This document shows, piece by piece, positions 1 to 7,054 of a stretch of DNA of 16,960 nt; position 1 is the stretch's first letter; each line of letters starts with the position of its first letter. Source of the DNA: an uncultured Ruminococcus sp. GTDB taxonomy: Bacteria; Bacillota; Clostridia; Oscillospirales; Ruminococcaceae. The stretch covers positions 1-16,960 of the forward strand of contig NZ_CAMHRZ010000049.1 in the NCBI RefSeq assembly GCF_946187255.1, read 5' to 3'. Both the position numbers and the translations under genes were made by a program. The notes under the pieces were generated by a model that was not told the DNA's origin, did not search any database, and saw only the letters and a list, made by a program, of their open reading frames with translations.

Positions 1-57
1 ATTATAATTGACATCTACCATTTTGATCTCTTTAAACATTGTTGAATGCAATATAAA

Positions 58-253
58 TTAATCAAAAGCACAGTCCCCATCGATGAAATAAGTATAGTTT
101 TCGACCAGATCAAACCAAATGACAGGACACAACTGCATAAAACCATCATCATATATGATCCGAACAGCAGGTAACCGCCTTTCACCTCAGACCAAACGCA
201 CGCTCATCCTCCGTCCCCGTCAGTTCAGCATGGTTTTGCGTGACGTTTGGCAT
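58..253 (-). pseudogene. Probable frameshifted small gene, unknown product
   Basis: Reading the minus strand from an ATG at 253 gives MPNVTQNHAELTGTEDERAF and then GLR before a TGA at 182-184. One frame over, an open reading starts right at the stop (GERRLPAVRIIYDD, then GFMQLCPVIWFDLVENYTYF) and runs to a TAA at 58-60, ending IDGDCAFD. Joined by one added G near 183-187 this would be a soluble protein of about 65 residues, rich in aromatic and acidic residues. An extended -10 (TGA-TATAAT, 275-283 on the minus strand) lies 21 bases upstream of the ATG; the ribosome binding site is weak (ATCAGG). I do not recognise the family. The frame continuity is my reading of composition and may be chance. 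Confidence 0.35.
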
Positions 254-487
254 AGCCTGATCTATATTTTACATATTATATCACATATCTCAAATTTTGT
301 GGTAACTTTTTTTGGACTTTTGTTTTTTGCAAAGATAAATATCGCACAAAAACGCCCATTTAATGTTGTGCGTGTTGCTAAAATCGATTTATGACGTATA
401 TAGACCGGTATTTCAAATAGAAAGGTGTTAGCGCGATATATGCGCTTTTAATGCCTGCTTCAATAGACGTTTCAAGGACATAAAAAG
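254..487. other. Non-coding stretch with two inverted repeats
   Basis: I see no convincing gene here. A 7-base inverted repeat CGCACAA/TTGTGCG lies at 343-349 and 366-372. A 5-bp hairpin AGCGC/GCGCT at 430-446 is followed by TTTTA and could be a weak terminator. The 91-codon open frame at 119-394 on the plus strand lacks a ribosome binding site and overlaps the more gene-like minus-strand reading, so I do not call it. Confidence 0.3.
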
Positions 488-536
488 TCATCGGCAGTTT
501 CCTTTCGGGACTGCCGATGATATCTTTTTATTTTTT
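488..536. terminator. Strong, probably bidirectional rho-independent terminator
   Basis: A perfect 11-bp stem (488-498 with 510-520) and an 11-base loop (TTCCTTTCGGG) are followed on the plus strand by a T-rich tract to 536. On the minus strand the stem is followed by GACTTTTTA, so it can also end transcription coming from the kinase remnant. Positions 487-519 are identical, loop included, to 9531-9563, and closely related to the hairpin at 6765-6793. No plus-strand gene is visible just upstream, so its plus-strand partner may have been lost. Confidence 0.8.
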
Positions 537-639
537 CTTCGTGTTCTTATATATACCAAAACGCACCGATATATCAGCGCATCGATCCCATATATCCTCA
601 AAACCGCCTGCTAATTTCCAGATTTTGTGATATAATGAT

Positions 640-1119
640 TCAGACAGACTGCGATGGGCTGACGGGCAGGGTGAACATGAATGAGGTGCCTTTGCCGACT
701 TCGCTTTCGACCCATATTTTTCCGCCGTGAGATTCGACTATGAATTTGCATATAAACAGCCCAAGACCCGTTCCTGTTTCCGAATGTTTGCCTTTGCAGT
801 ACCTCTCCCAGATGTGCGGCAGGTCTTCTTCCGATATGCCGCAGCCCGTATCTTTGACTGTGACCTTTATCCCGCCGTCCTCTTCTTCGGCTTTGATAAA
901 TATAGTGCCGTTATGGGTGTGTTTGAGCGAATTTGATATCAGGTTCACGAATACCCTCTGCATACGGGCGCTGTCGGCTGTCACTTCGGGCAGTTCGAGG
1001 GGTATCCTTATCGCCAGACGGTTGTTGTTCTTGTTGAGTACTGCGAAATATATCTCCACCGTTTCACGCACCAGCCTGCCCTCCTCTATTCGGGTACCCT
1101 CAACTACTCTGACGGTCAT
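640..1119 (-). pseudogene. Truncated sensor histidine kinase, ATPase domain only
   Basis: The 159-residue reading carries a complete HATPase_c domain: N-box VNLISNSLKHT (58-68), G1 box DTGCGI (90-95), F box IWERY (103-107) and G2 box GTGLGL (116-121). Kinases of this class normally have a sensor, membrane segments and a dimerisation domain with the phospho-accepting His before this; all are missing. The kinase-like sequence begins at about RIEEGRL (residue 10). The nine residues before it are the antisense of a different plus-strand coding remnant, and a stop codon (1123-1125) lies two codons upstream of the ATG. No Shine-Dalgarno sequence precedes the ATG. I infer a 5'-deleted remnant. It could at most bind ATP and could not autophosphorylate. 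No response regulator gene is adjacent. Confidence 0.75.
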
Positions 1120-1285
1120 ACTTTATCGGGAAGTATATCCGTTGATGTCAGGGACGGCGTTGAGAAGTACAACTTTCTCGACAAAGACGGCTATTTATGG
1201 TTAGTTCCCTTTGAGCTGAAAACAGCAGGTGGTACTCATCACCGAAGATAATCCCGTATATGAGCCCATATCTTTCAGCCGCTGA
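1096..1285 (+). pseudogene. 3' remnant of an unrecognised gene, frameshifted
   Basis: From about 1096 the plus strand reads TLNYSDGHTLSGSISVDVRD, then GVEKYNFLDKDGYLWLVPFE and LK, and goes out of frame at the A-run 1219-1222. Skipping one A restores QQVVLITEDNPVYEPISFSR and a TGA at 1283-1285. The two halves join into a natural-looking protein C-terminus. There is no start codon or upstream part: at its left edge it meets the kinase remnant, which is on the opposite strand. A hairpin follows 20 bases after the stop. I do not recognise the family. It is either a pseudogene fragment with a +1 slip in a homopolymer or, for the frameshift alone, a sequencing error. Confidence 0.5.
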
Positions 1286-1304
1286 TAATATCGGAATATG
1301 ATAT

Positions 1305-1349
1305 GACCGCCCGTTTCACACGATGTGATGCGGGCGGTCTTGCTGTTGT
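1305..1349. terminator. Hairpin terminator between convergent genes
   Basis: A 9-bp GC-rich stem GACCGCCCG/CGGGCGGTC (1305-1313, 1331-1339) encloses a smaller TCACA/TGTGA stem. A moderately T-rich stretch follows on the plus strand (TTGCTGTTGTT). It sits 20 bases after the plus-strand remnant and 48 bases beyond the stop of the minus-strand serine hydrolase, so it could serve both. Confidence 0.6.
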
Positions 1350-1386
1350 TATATATGCGGGAAATATACTCTCGTGATATCGGATG

Positions 1387-2382
1387 TCATATACCCTCAA
1401 CGGTCGGTATCACATATTTCTCTATGAATTCCACACGGTCGAATATTCTTGGCTTGAACGTGCCTGTGATACCCACCGATATCCTCTTTTCGGGGTCGGC
1501 GTATATGATATTTCCGCCGTCACCAATGGCTGCGAATACGGGCTTGTCCTTGTGGGGTCTGTACCACAGATAACAGTACTGCATATTGCCGAACCTCTCG
1601 CCCAACTGCAATTTGGGTGAAGTCATACGATCTGTCCATTCTTCGGAGATGATGCGCTTATCACGATATACACCGCCGTTTATCAGCATATCCCCTATCT
1701 TAGCCATATCGTGTGCCGAAAGTGTCAGCCCCCATCCCGCTGTCACCGTATCCTGCGGGTCGGCGTACCATTCATTAATGCGTGGGGCTTTATTCATCAG
1801 GAAATCGAACTGATCTTCCTTGCTGCTGTCACCATGCAGCTTATGTTCGGGGATATCCATAGGCAGAAAGAGATACCTGTTCGCAAAGTCGATACACTTC
1901 ATACCCGATACATTCTCGATGACACCTGCAAGTATCTGTATACCCAGTGTCGCATACTTGAATTCGCCTGTTATACCCGATTTTCCTCCCAGCAGATCGA
2001 GCGCAGCCTTTGTCCAGTCAGGAGAAGTGCAGACCTTAGTCCAGGGTTCGGAGCGATACTTATAGGGTGCAGTCATTGTCAGCAGATGTTCAAGAGTTAC
2101 CTCATAGATAGTCTTTTCCCCGCGTTTTACGGTGTAGTCGGGAAAGAAGTCCATCACTTTACAGTCGGTTCCCGATATAAGCCCCTTATCGACAGCGATA
2201 CCCGTAAGCAAAGCCATCACGCCCTTAGTGACCGACATTACATTCGCAACACTGTCAGCCTGAAAACCGCGCCAGTTGTCGCTGTATACCATCTCACCGT
2301 TCCTGAAAGCGCATATCTGGCAGATGTTGCCCTCATTCCCTTTGCTTTCCTCTACATACTTATGAAGCTCTTCCTTTGTCAT
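1387..2382 (-). CDS. Serine hydrolase of the beta-lactamase / penicillin-binding fold
   Basis: This 331-residue protein belongs to the class C beta-lactamase-like superfamily (esterases, DD-peptidases, beta-lactamases). The nucleophile motif S-V-T-K is at 50-53 (MSVTKGVMALL). The usual YxN motif is probably Y143-A-T (FKYATLGIQIL). The KTG/HxG equivalent is probably GDGG (287-290). TAGWGLTLSAHDMAKIGDML (214-233) is typical of the family. No signal peptide or membrane segment is seen, which argues for a cytoplasmic esterase-like enzyme rather than a secreted beta-lactamase. The start at 2382 is chosen because AGGAGGT (2388-2394) lies five bases upstream. An upstream ATG at 2448 would precede the -10 box of the evident promoter. 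The substrate cannot be told from the sequence. Confidence 0.85.
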   Translation of the reverse strand: MTKEELHKYVEESKGNEGNICQICAFRNGEMVYSDNWRGFQADSVANVMSVTKGVMALLTGIAVDKGLISGTDCKVMDFFPDYTVKRGEKTIYEVTLEHLLTMTAPYKYRSEPWTKVCTSPDWTKAALDLLGGKSGITGEFKYATLGIQILAGVIENVSGMKCIDFANRYLFLPMDIPEHKLHGDSSKEDQFDFLMNKAPRINEWYADPQDTVTAGWGLTLSAHDMAKIGDMLINGGVYRDKRIISEEWTDRMTSPKLQLGERFGNMQYCYLWYRPHKDKPVFAAIGDGGNIIYADPEKRISVGITGTFKPRIFDRVEFIEKYVIPTVEGI

Positions 2383-2438
2383 AATATACCTCCTGAAAAA
2401 GTTCTGTATATTCGATCGAAGTTTCATACAGTATCTAT

Positions 2439-2467
2439 ATTGTATCAAAACAAATTTTTAATGTCAA
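2439..2467 (-). promoter_or_regulatory. Sigma-A promoter of the serine hydrolase gene
   Basis: On the minus strand TTGACA (2467-2462) is followed after 17 bases by TACAAT (2444-2439). This gives a leader of about 50 bases ahead of the ATG at 2382 and rules out the upstream ATG at 2448. Confidence 0.8.
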
Positions 2468-2537
2468 CACTTATTTTGAAGAAGTTTTGAGAGTCATGCA
2501 GATGGCTGCGGCAGTGGAAAAAACTGTATCGAATATA

Positions 2538-2566
2538 TTGACATCACTGTTTATATGTGTTATCAT
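2538..2566 (+). promoter_or_regulatory. Sigma-A promoter of the DUF285 repeat protein
   Basis: TTGACA (2538-2543), a 17-base spacer and TATCAT (2561-2566) lie about 50 bases ahead of the start codon at 2618. It is divergent from the serine-hydrolase promoter, with about 70 bases between the two -35 boxes. Confidence 0.8.
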
Positions 2567-2617
2567 ACTTTTGATATATATTATCATATTCAACCTAAAA
2601 GATAAGGAGACATATTT

Positions 2618-4069
2618 ATGCAGACAAAAAAATTATTGGCAGCAGTGATGTCACTGTGTATGGTCGCAGGAACGTTCGGCTATGGTGCGCCTGTTATAGC
2701 GCAGACCGTTACCGCGCAGGCTTCAGCGGCTGAGATAGGATGTTATTCCTATGAACCGACTGCGGGCTTACTGTTCCTCAGGGGCGAAATAGACGCTGAT
2801 GCCATAAGGAACTTCGGCAGCAAGAGTTGTGTAAAGACCATCATCGCTTTGGAGGGAACCGTTTTTCCCGAAGACTGCAGCGAGCTGTTCTATAATTTCA
2901 AAAACTGTACGGCTATGGATCTTTCAAAGGCAGATACCAGCCATGTCACAAATATGAGTAAAATGTTCAAGGAATGCACAAGTATGACAACACTCGATAT
3001 AAGCGGCTTTGATACAAGCAGTGTTACCGATATGAGCTATATGTTTCTTTACTGCACCAATCTGCTCAACCTTGATTTAAGCAGGTTTGATACGAGCCAA
3101 GTAATAAGTATGTTTTATATGTTTACACACTGTGAAAACCTGACAAAACTTGATGTGAGCAGCTTTAATACGAGCAGTGTTACCAATATGCAGTGTATGT
3201 TTGAATACTGTAAAAGCCTGACAAAACTTGATGTGAGCAATTTTGATACAAGCAATGTTACCAATATGAGCTCTATGTTCGATCATTGTTCCAAACTGTC
3301 CGAGCTTGATCTGAGTGCATTCAACACAAGCAGCGTCAAAGATATGAGCTTTATGTTCTGCTTCTGTACCAGTCTTAATACGCTTGACATCAGCAGCTTT
3401 AATACAGGCAGTGTTACCGATATGAGCTTTATGTTCAACTGCTGCGAAAAGCTGACCAAGCTTGATGTAAGCACGTTTATTACGAGTAAAGTAACAGATA
3501 TGGGCAGAATGTTCCGCTATTGCAAAGCATTGGAAACGCTGGATCTCGGCGGATTTGATACGAGCAATGTTACAGATATGAGTGAAATGTTCGAGAACTG
3601 CAATGAGCTTAAAACCATAACTCTCGGCGAGAATTTCAATGCTGTTACGGGAGAGGCTAAACTGCCCAACAAAAAAGTCTGGGTAAACGTGAGTGACCCC
3701 AAGACTGTGGTAAGCGGCAGAGGTGAGTTCGCCGTTATCGAAAACAGCGGCAAGAACACCTACAAGGTATCCGACAGCGTTAACAAAACGCCCGAATACC
3801 CCACCAACATCAGCGTTGAATACAGCGCAAAGACTCACCAGGTAAGATTTAAATGGGACAAAGTCGAAGGTGCCGAAGAATACGGCATAGCTGTATTCAT
3901 GGCAGGCAAGTGGAGGATACAGGCGCAGGACATAACCGACACGGTATACACCTCCCCCAAAGGTCTCATCCCCGGCAGGACATACAAGGTAGCCATCGCC
4001 GCCAAAGTCAACGGCAGCTGGGATACCGACAGCGCGATCAGAAATGCTGTCAGTGTTACGGTGAAGTGA
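2618..4069 (+). CDS. Secreted BspA-type DUF285 repeat protein with CBM37-like tail
   Basis: This 483-residue protein starts with a Sec signal peptide (KK, then LLAAVMSLCMVAGTFGYG, cleavage probably after one of the Ala clusters near 28-39). Residues about 106-340 hold nine tandem 26-residue repeats of the form DTSxVTxMxxMFxxCxxLxxLDxSxF, the DUF285 type of leucine-rich repeat found in BspA-like surface proteins. Residues about 394-483 form a beta-rich module (FKWDKVEGAEEYGIAVFMAG, then TSP, AKVNGSW) shared with the GH5 and LRR proteins of this window; it resembles CBM37 or an FN3-like fold. There is no LPxTG motif, dockerin or membrane anchor. AAGGAGA (2604-2610) fixes the ATG. It probably acts outside the cell in attachment to fibre or other cells; the ligand is unknown. 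A 253-codon antisense frame over the repeats reflects the repeat structure. Confidence 0.88.
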   Translation: MQTKKLLAAVMSLCMVAGTFGYGAPVIAQTVTAQASAAEIGCYSYEPTAGLLFLRGEIDADAIRNFGSKSCVKTIIALEGTVFPEDCSELFYNFKNCTAMDLSKADTSHVTNMSKMFKECTSMTTLDISGFDTSSVTDMSYMFLYCTNLLNLDLSRFDTSQVISMFYMFTHCENLTKLDVSSFNTSSVTNMQCMFEYCKSLTKLDVSNFDTSNVTNMSSMFDHCSKLSELDLSAFNTSSVKDMSFMFCFCTSLNTLDISSFNTGSVTDMSFMFNCCEKLTKLDVSTFITSKVTDMGRMFRYCKALETLDLGGFDTSNVTDMSEMFENCNELKTITLGENFNAVTGEAKLPNKKVWVNVSDPKTVVSGRGEFAVIENSGKNTYKVSDSVNKTPEYPTNISVEYSAKTHQVRFKWDKVEGAEEYGIAVFMAGKWRIQAQDITDTVYTSPKGLIPGRTYKVAIAAKVNGSWDTDSAIRNAVSVTVK

Positions 4070-4125
4070 CGGGTGAGATCACTGCCGTTAGCCGGTATTA
4101 CATATAATATAGTGCAGGCATATAG

Positions 4126-4163
4126 AAAGGTCTTATCCCGACGCTGTGGGGTAAGACCTTTTT
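4126..4163. terminator. Bidirectional terminator, DUF285 gene / AraC gene
   Basis: A 14-bp stem (4126-4139 with 4148-4161, one T-G wobble) with an 8-base loop has A's on its left flank and T's on its right. It lies between the convergent stops at 4069 and 4167 and can end both transcripts. Confidence 0.85.
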
Positions 4164-4166
4164 CTG

Positions 4167-5045
4167 TCACACTGCCCCGTGAAACACCGCACCTTTCCGA
4201 TACGCTTTTGGTCGGATACCACACTTTTGCTGAAATACCCGACTGAAATAGCTGCTGTCGGTATAGCCGCAGCGTTCTGCTATTTCTGTCACATTCAGCT
4301 CCGTTTCGCATAAAAGACGGCAGGCAGTCTGTATGCGCAGCCTTGTTATGTACTGCATGGGACGGTACCCTGTTGCCTCTTTGAACAGACGCAAAAACTG
4401 ACGTTCGGAATAGTGCGTAAGTCCCGCAAGCTCCATTACAGTTATATCCTCCTGAAAATGCCGCTCGATATATGCAAGTGCAGGCGCCAGCTTTACGATG
4501 CCTGTGTCTTTTTCGATACGGCTCGTATCGTACATCCGCGAAAGCTCAACAACAAGGCATAGGAATTTTGCACGCACCATCGTCTGCCATCCCGATGCCC
4601 TGCTGTGATACTCCGTGTGCAGTGCGGCGATCATTTCCCCGATACGCAGCTGTTCATCGGGAAGCATATCCATATAGCTTGTAAAGCCCTTTAGTTTCGA
4701 GTTCTGCGGTTCAAGGACGAACAGCGCCTGAAATCCCGTTGAACCTGCGATGTCCAGCGAATTCGTATCCAGAATACTCTTTCGGAACATGATGTTGCAT
4801 ATACGAAAATTCTCGGGATCATCATAACCATGCTCGGTATCCTCCGCGATAACGAACACGTTTCCCTTGCGTATGGGATAGCTCTCCCCGTCAACGATAT
4901 GTACCGCACTGCCTGAGAGCACTATGACCAGCTCAACATAGGCATCGTGCGCGTGCAGGAACAGCGGCTCATCATGTTCTCCGTAATGGATAAAGAACGG
5001 AAAATCCTCATCTTGTGTAAAAGCCTGAAGCGGCATACGAAACAT
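4167..5045 (-). CDS. AraC-family transcriptional regulator with cupin sensor domain
   Basis: This 292-residue protein has an N-terminal cupin-like ligand domain (about 20-90: HAHDAYVELVIVLSG, IRKGNVFVI) and a C-terminal AraC DNA-binding domain (about 185-285). The latter has two helix-turn-helix units (ITVMELAGLTHYSERQFLRL and NVTEIAERCGYTDSSYFSRV) and the family ending CGIRPKAYR. Such regulators usually bind a sugar and activate a neighbouring catabolic gene. The start at 5045 is preferred because AAGGTGA (5051-5057) lies five bases upstream. An in-frame ATG at 5123 has no ribosome binding site and would put the GH5 promoter inside the gene. It is divergent from the GH5 endoglucanase gene, so control of that gene by cello- or other oligosaccharides is the natural inference. 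Confidence 0.88.
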   Translation of the reverse strand: MFRMPLQAFTQDEDFPFFIHYGEHDEPLFLHAHDAYVELVIVLSGSAVHIVDGESYPIRKGNVFVIAEDTEHGYDDPENFRICNIMFRKSILDTNSLDIAGSTGFQALFVLEPQNSKLKGFTSYMDMLPDEQLRIGEMIAALHTEYHSRASGWQTMVRAKFLCLVVELSRMYDTSRIEKDTGIVKLAPALAYIERHFQEDITVMELAGLTHYSERQFLRLFKEATGYRPMQYITRLRIQTACRLLCETELNVTEIAERCGYTDSSYFSRVFQQKCGIRPKAYRKGAVFHGAV

Positions 5046-5111
5046 AGATATCACCTTATCCTTTGTGTAAGTCCCGTGTCGGTTTTGTCCTGTTTTGTGT
5101 CGATAATCTGC

Positions 5112-5140
5112 TTGAAGCCCCATTGTATCGATGCTATAAT
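5112..5140 (+). promoter_or_regulatory. Extended -10 promoter of the GH5 gene
   Basis: TTGAAG (5112-5117), a 17-base spacer and a perfect TATAAT (5135-5140) preceded by TG-C (extended -10). Transcription would start near 5147, leaving a leader of about 97 bases that contains the inverted repeat at 5186-5207. Confidence 0.65.
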
Positions 5141-5141
5141 C

Positions 5142-5170
5142 AATATAACACAGTCTATACCAAAAATCAA
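5142..5170 (-). promoter_or_regulatory. Promoter of the AraC gene
   Basis: On the minus strand TTGATT (5170-5165), a 17-base spacer and TATATT (5147-5142) match four of six and five of six consensus positions respectively. The predicted start near 5135 gives a leader of about 90 bases. It overlaps the start region of the divergent GH5 promoter. Confidence 0.5.
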
Positions 5171-5185
5171 TATCAAGTCCGAATT

Positions 5186-5207
5186 ATGCTGTTATTTTTA
5201 ACAGCAT
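5186..5207. promoter_or_regulatory. Perfect 9-bp inverted repeat in the GH5 leader
   Basis: ATGCTGTTA and TAACAGCAT (5186-5194, 5199-5207) are separated by TTTT. It lies in the leader downstream of the GH5 promoter and upstream of the AraC promoter, so it could be an operator for both genes or an RNA hairpin in the GH5 message. No T-tract follows, so it is not an ordinary terminator. Confidence 0.5.
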
Positions 5208-5243
5208 ATGTATATCATTGTTGAAAAAACCGGAGGGATAAAA

Positions 5244-6737
5244 ATGAAGAAGAAACTGACAGCCGCGCTGCTTTCGTGTGTGATGACAGGCAGCATGATG
5301 GGGAGCATACAGTCAAGCGCACTGCCTGACAGTAATAAAGGTATGCGCAATATCACAACAGCTGAGATAGTGCGTGAAATGGGTATCGGCATCAATCTGG
5401 GCAACACCTTTGAAGCCTGCGGAGACTGGATAGCAGATGTTGACAGACAATGGGGCGACGGGGTATTGGAGCCCCGGGATTATGAGACCGCATGGGGCAG
5501 CCCTGTCATTACTAAGGAAATGATCGACGGCATGGCAAATGAGGGCTTCGGCGTTGTGCGTGTGCCTGTGGCATGGTCAAATATGATGGACATGAGTACT
5601 TATACCATATCTCCTGAGTATACTGCCCGTGTACAGCAGGTAGTTGACTGGATCATCGATGCGGATATGTACTGTATAATTAATATCCATTACGACAACG
5701 GCTGGGTGAACAATTTCCCCGCCGATGAAGAAGGCTGCATGAAACGCTACGAGACCATGTGGGAGCAGATCGCAGATGCGTTCAAGGACTATGACGATCA
5801 CCTGGTATTTGAATCGCAGAACGAGGAGCTTGGATGGGAATCTGTATGGAACCCCTGGAGCGGGACGCAGTCGCAGAAAGAAAAGTCCTATGCGCTGTGC
5901 AACCGCATAAATCAGAAATTTGTAGATGTTATCCGCGCATCGGGGGGCAATAATCCCAAGCGCCATCTGCTGATATCGGGATATAATACAGGTATCGACC
6001 GCACCTGCGATGCGCTTTTCAAAATGCCTTACGACCCTGCTGACCGCATGGCGATATCCGTGCATTATTATACTCCCGCAGGCTTTGCTATCCTGGAGGA
6101 CAAGGACGAATCATGGGCAAAGGCGCGTTCCACTTGGGGCACTGATGAGGACTACCGTGAGCTTAATGCCAACATGGATATGATGAAGAGCAATTTTACC
6201 GATAAGGGCATCCCCGTCATCATCGGTGAGTACGGCTGCCCCACAAAGGGAAAGGAGACACAGTCTGTTGTTCGTTTCCTGAGTGCTGTCTGCAAGGCTG
6301 CATACGACCGTCAGATGTGCCCCGTACTCTGGGCAACGCCCAAAGGCGAGAATGATCCCGAATACGGCGGACATTATAACAGAACGACCTGCAGGATAAG
6401 CGATCCCACTCTTAAAAAAGCATTTTGTGAGATCACAGGCTTCACAGGCAAGACCGATACGACACCAACTGATGCTTACCCTGTTGTAAAGACACAGGTC
6501 AAGAACAGCAAGATAGGCTTCAAGTGGACTAAGGTCAAGGGTGCCGAAAAGTACGGCATTGGCGTATATCAGGCGAACAAGTGGGTAGTCAAGAAACAGC
6601 TTGACGGCAGTATAACTACATGGACTTCTCCGCAGGTCGCCAATGGCACATACAGGCTGGTCGTACTTGCTAAAGTCAACGGCGAGTGGGTGAACGCGGA
6701 TGTGTTCAAGAGGTCATTCTACGTTACCGTAAAGTGA
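5244..6737 (+). CDS. Secreted GH5 endo-beta-glucanase with CBM37-like tail
   Basis: This 497-residue enzyme has a Sec signal peptide (about 1-26), a GH5 catalytic domain (about 35-400) and, after a Thr-rich linker, a C-terminal module (411-497). GH5 hallmarks are GINLGNTFEA (49-58), R106 in VVRVPVAW, H149 in INIHYDNGW, the acid/base E194 in FESQNEE, H274 and Y276 in SVHYY, and the nucleophile E329 in VIIGEYG. The pattern is closest to subfamily GH5_4 (endoglucanase, xyloglucanase, lichenase), which I infer from motifs only. It should hydrolyse internal beta-1,4 bonds of plant glucans outside the cell. The tail resembles CBM37 and replaces a dockerin, which is absent. Start: GGAGGG (5232-5237) precedes the ATG at 5244; the in-frame ATG at 5208 has no such site. 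Confidence 0.93.
   Translation: MKKKLTAALLSCVMTGSMMGSIQSSALPDSNKGMRNITTAEIVREMGIGINLGNTFEACGDWIADVDRQWGDGVLEPRDYETAWGSPVITKEMIDGMANEGFGVVRVPVAWSNMMDMSTYTISPEYTARVQQVVDWIIDADMYCIINIHYDNGWVNNFPADEEGCMKRYETMWEQIADAFKDYDDHLVFESQNEELGWESVWNPWSGTQSQKEKSYALCNRINQKFVDVIRASGGNNPKRHLLISGYNTGIDRTCDALFKMPYDPADRMAISVHYYTPAGFAILEDKDESWAKARSTWGTDEDYRELNANMDMMKSNFTDKGIPVIIGEYGCPTKGKETQSVVRFLSAVCKAAYDRQMCPVLWATPKGENDPEYGGHYNRTTCRISDPTLKKAFCEITGFTGKTDTTPTDAYPVVKTQVKNSKIGFKWTKVKGAEKYGIGVYQANKWVVKKQLDGSITTWTSPQVANGTYRLVVLAKVNGEWVNADVFKRSFYVTVK
6541..6610 (+). repeat. Copy A of a near-identical DNA segment in CBM37-like tails
   Basis: This stretch inside the GH5 tail module matches 9303-9372 in the LRR gene at 68 of 70 bases by my alignment; the two differences (6548 and 6581) are silent. 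Similarity continues at a lower level over the whole module. Confidence 0.85.
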
Positions 6738-6764
6738 TGTAATTACACAATAGACCTGATCTTT

Positions 6765-6798
6765 GATCGGCAGTTCCTTTTGGGCTGCCGATCTTTTT
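6765..6798 (+). terminator. Terminator of the GH5 gene
   Basis: A perfect 9-bp stem GATCGGCAG/CTGCCGATC (6765-6773, 6785-6793) with loop TTCCTTTTGGG is followed by TTTTTGT. It is 28 bases after the stop codon and belongs to the same hairpin family as those at 488 and 9533. Confidence 0.9.
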
Positions 6799-6882
6799 GT
6801 AATATCGAAGTTGTCAAATAATGTATCGTTCGTATGTATAAAATGCAGATTTTTCTCCCGATATCGTGGAATTTGCTTATTT

Positions 6883-6912
6883 ACTTGACAAAATCAAGTA
6901 TATGAGTATAAT
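6883..6912 (+). promoter_or_regulatory. Promoter of the LRR protein with overlapping inverted repeat
   Basis: TTGACA (6885-6890), a 16-base spacer and TATAAT (6907-6912) are both perfect consensus hexamers. ACTTGA/TCAAGT (6883-6888, 6894-6899) forms an inverted repeat covering the -35 box, a plausible repressor site. The leader to the ATG at 7055 is about 135 bases and contains a small hairpin ATGGAT/ATCCAT (7004-7009, 7019-7024) ahead of the ribosome binding site. I see nothing else in 6799-7040. Confidence 0.8.
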
Positions 6913-7054
6913 ATGAAATAGTAACTTATTCTAATTTGTTCAGCTTTGATTATGCGAAATTGACTAATTTGCATACTCGGTCTTAGTGGGATAAGTCAGC
7001 GGTATGGATGGACAGTGTATCCATTCAAAATTATTTATCAGGGAGGTCAACAAA

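Noticed and set aside
119..394. 91-codon plus-strand frame at the left end
   Set aside because: No ribosome binding site or promoter, mixed composition, and it overlaps the more gene-like minus-strand reading.
740..1204. 154-codon plus-strand frame opposite the kinase remnant
   Set aside because: The minus strand carries the N, G1, F and G2 boxes of a kinase ATPase domain; the plus frame is low-complexity antisense.
3077..3838. 253-codon open frame on the minus strand across the DUF285 repeats
   Set aside because: It is exactly antisense to the repeats, its translation repeats with the same period, and it lacks a ribosome binding site.
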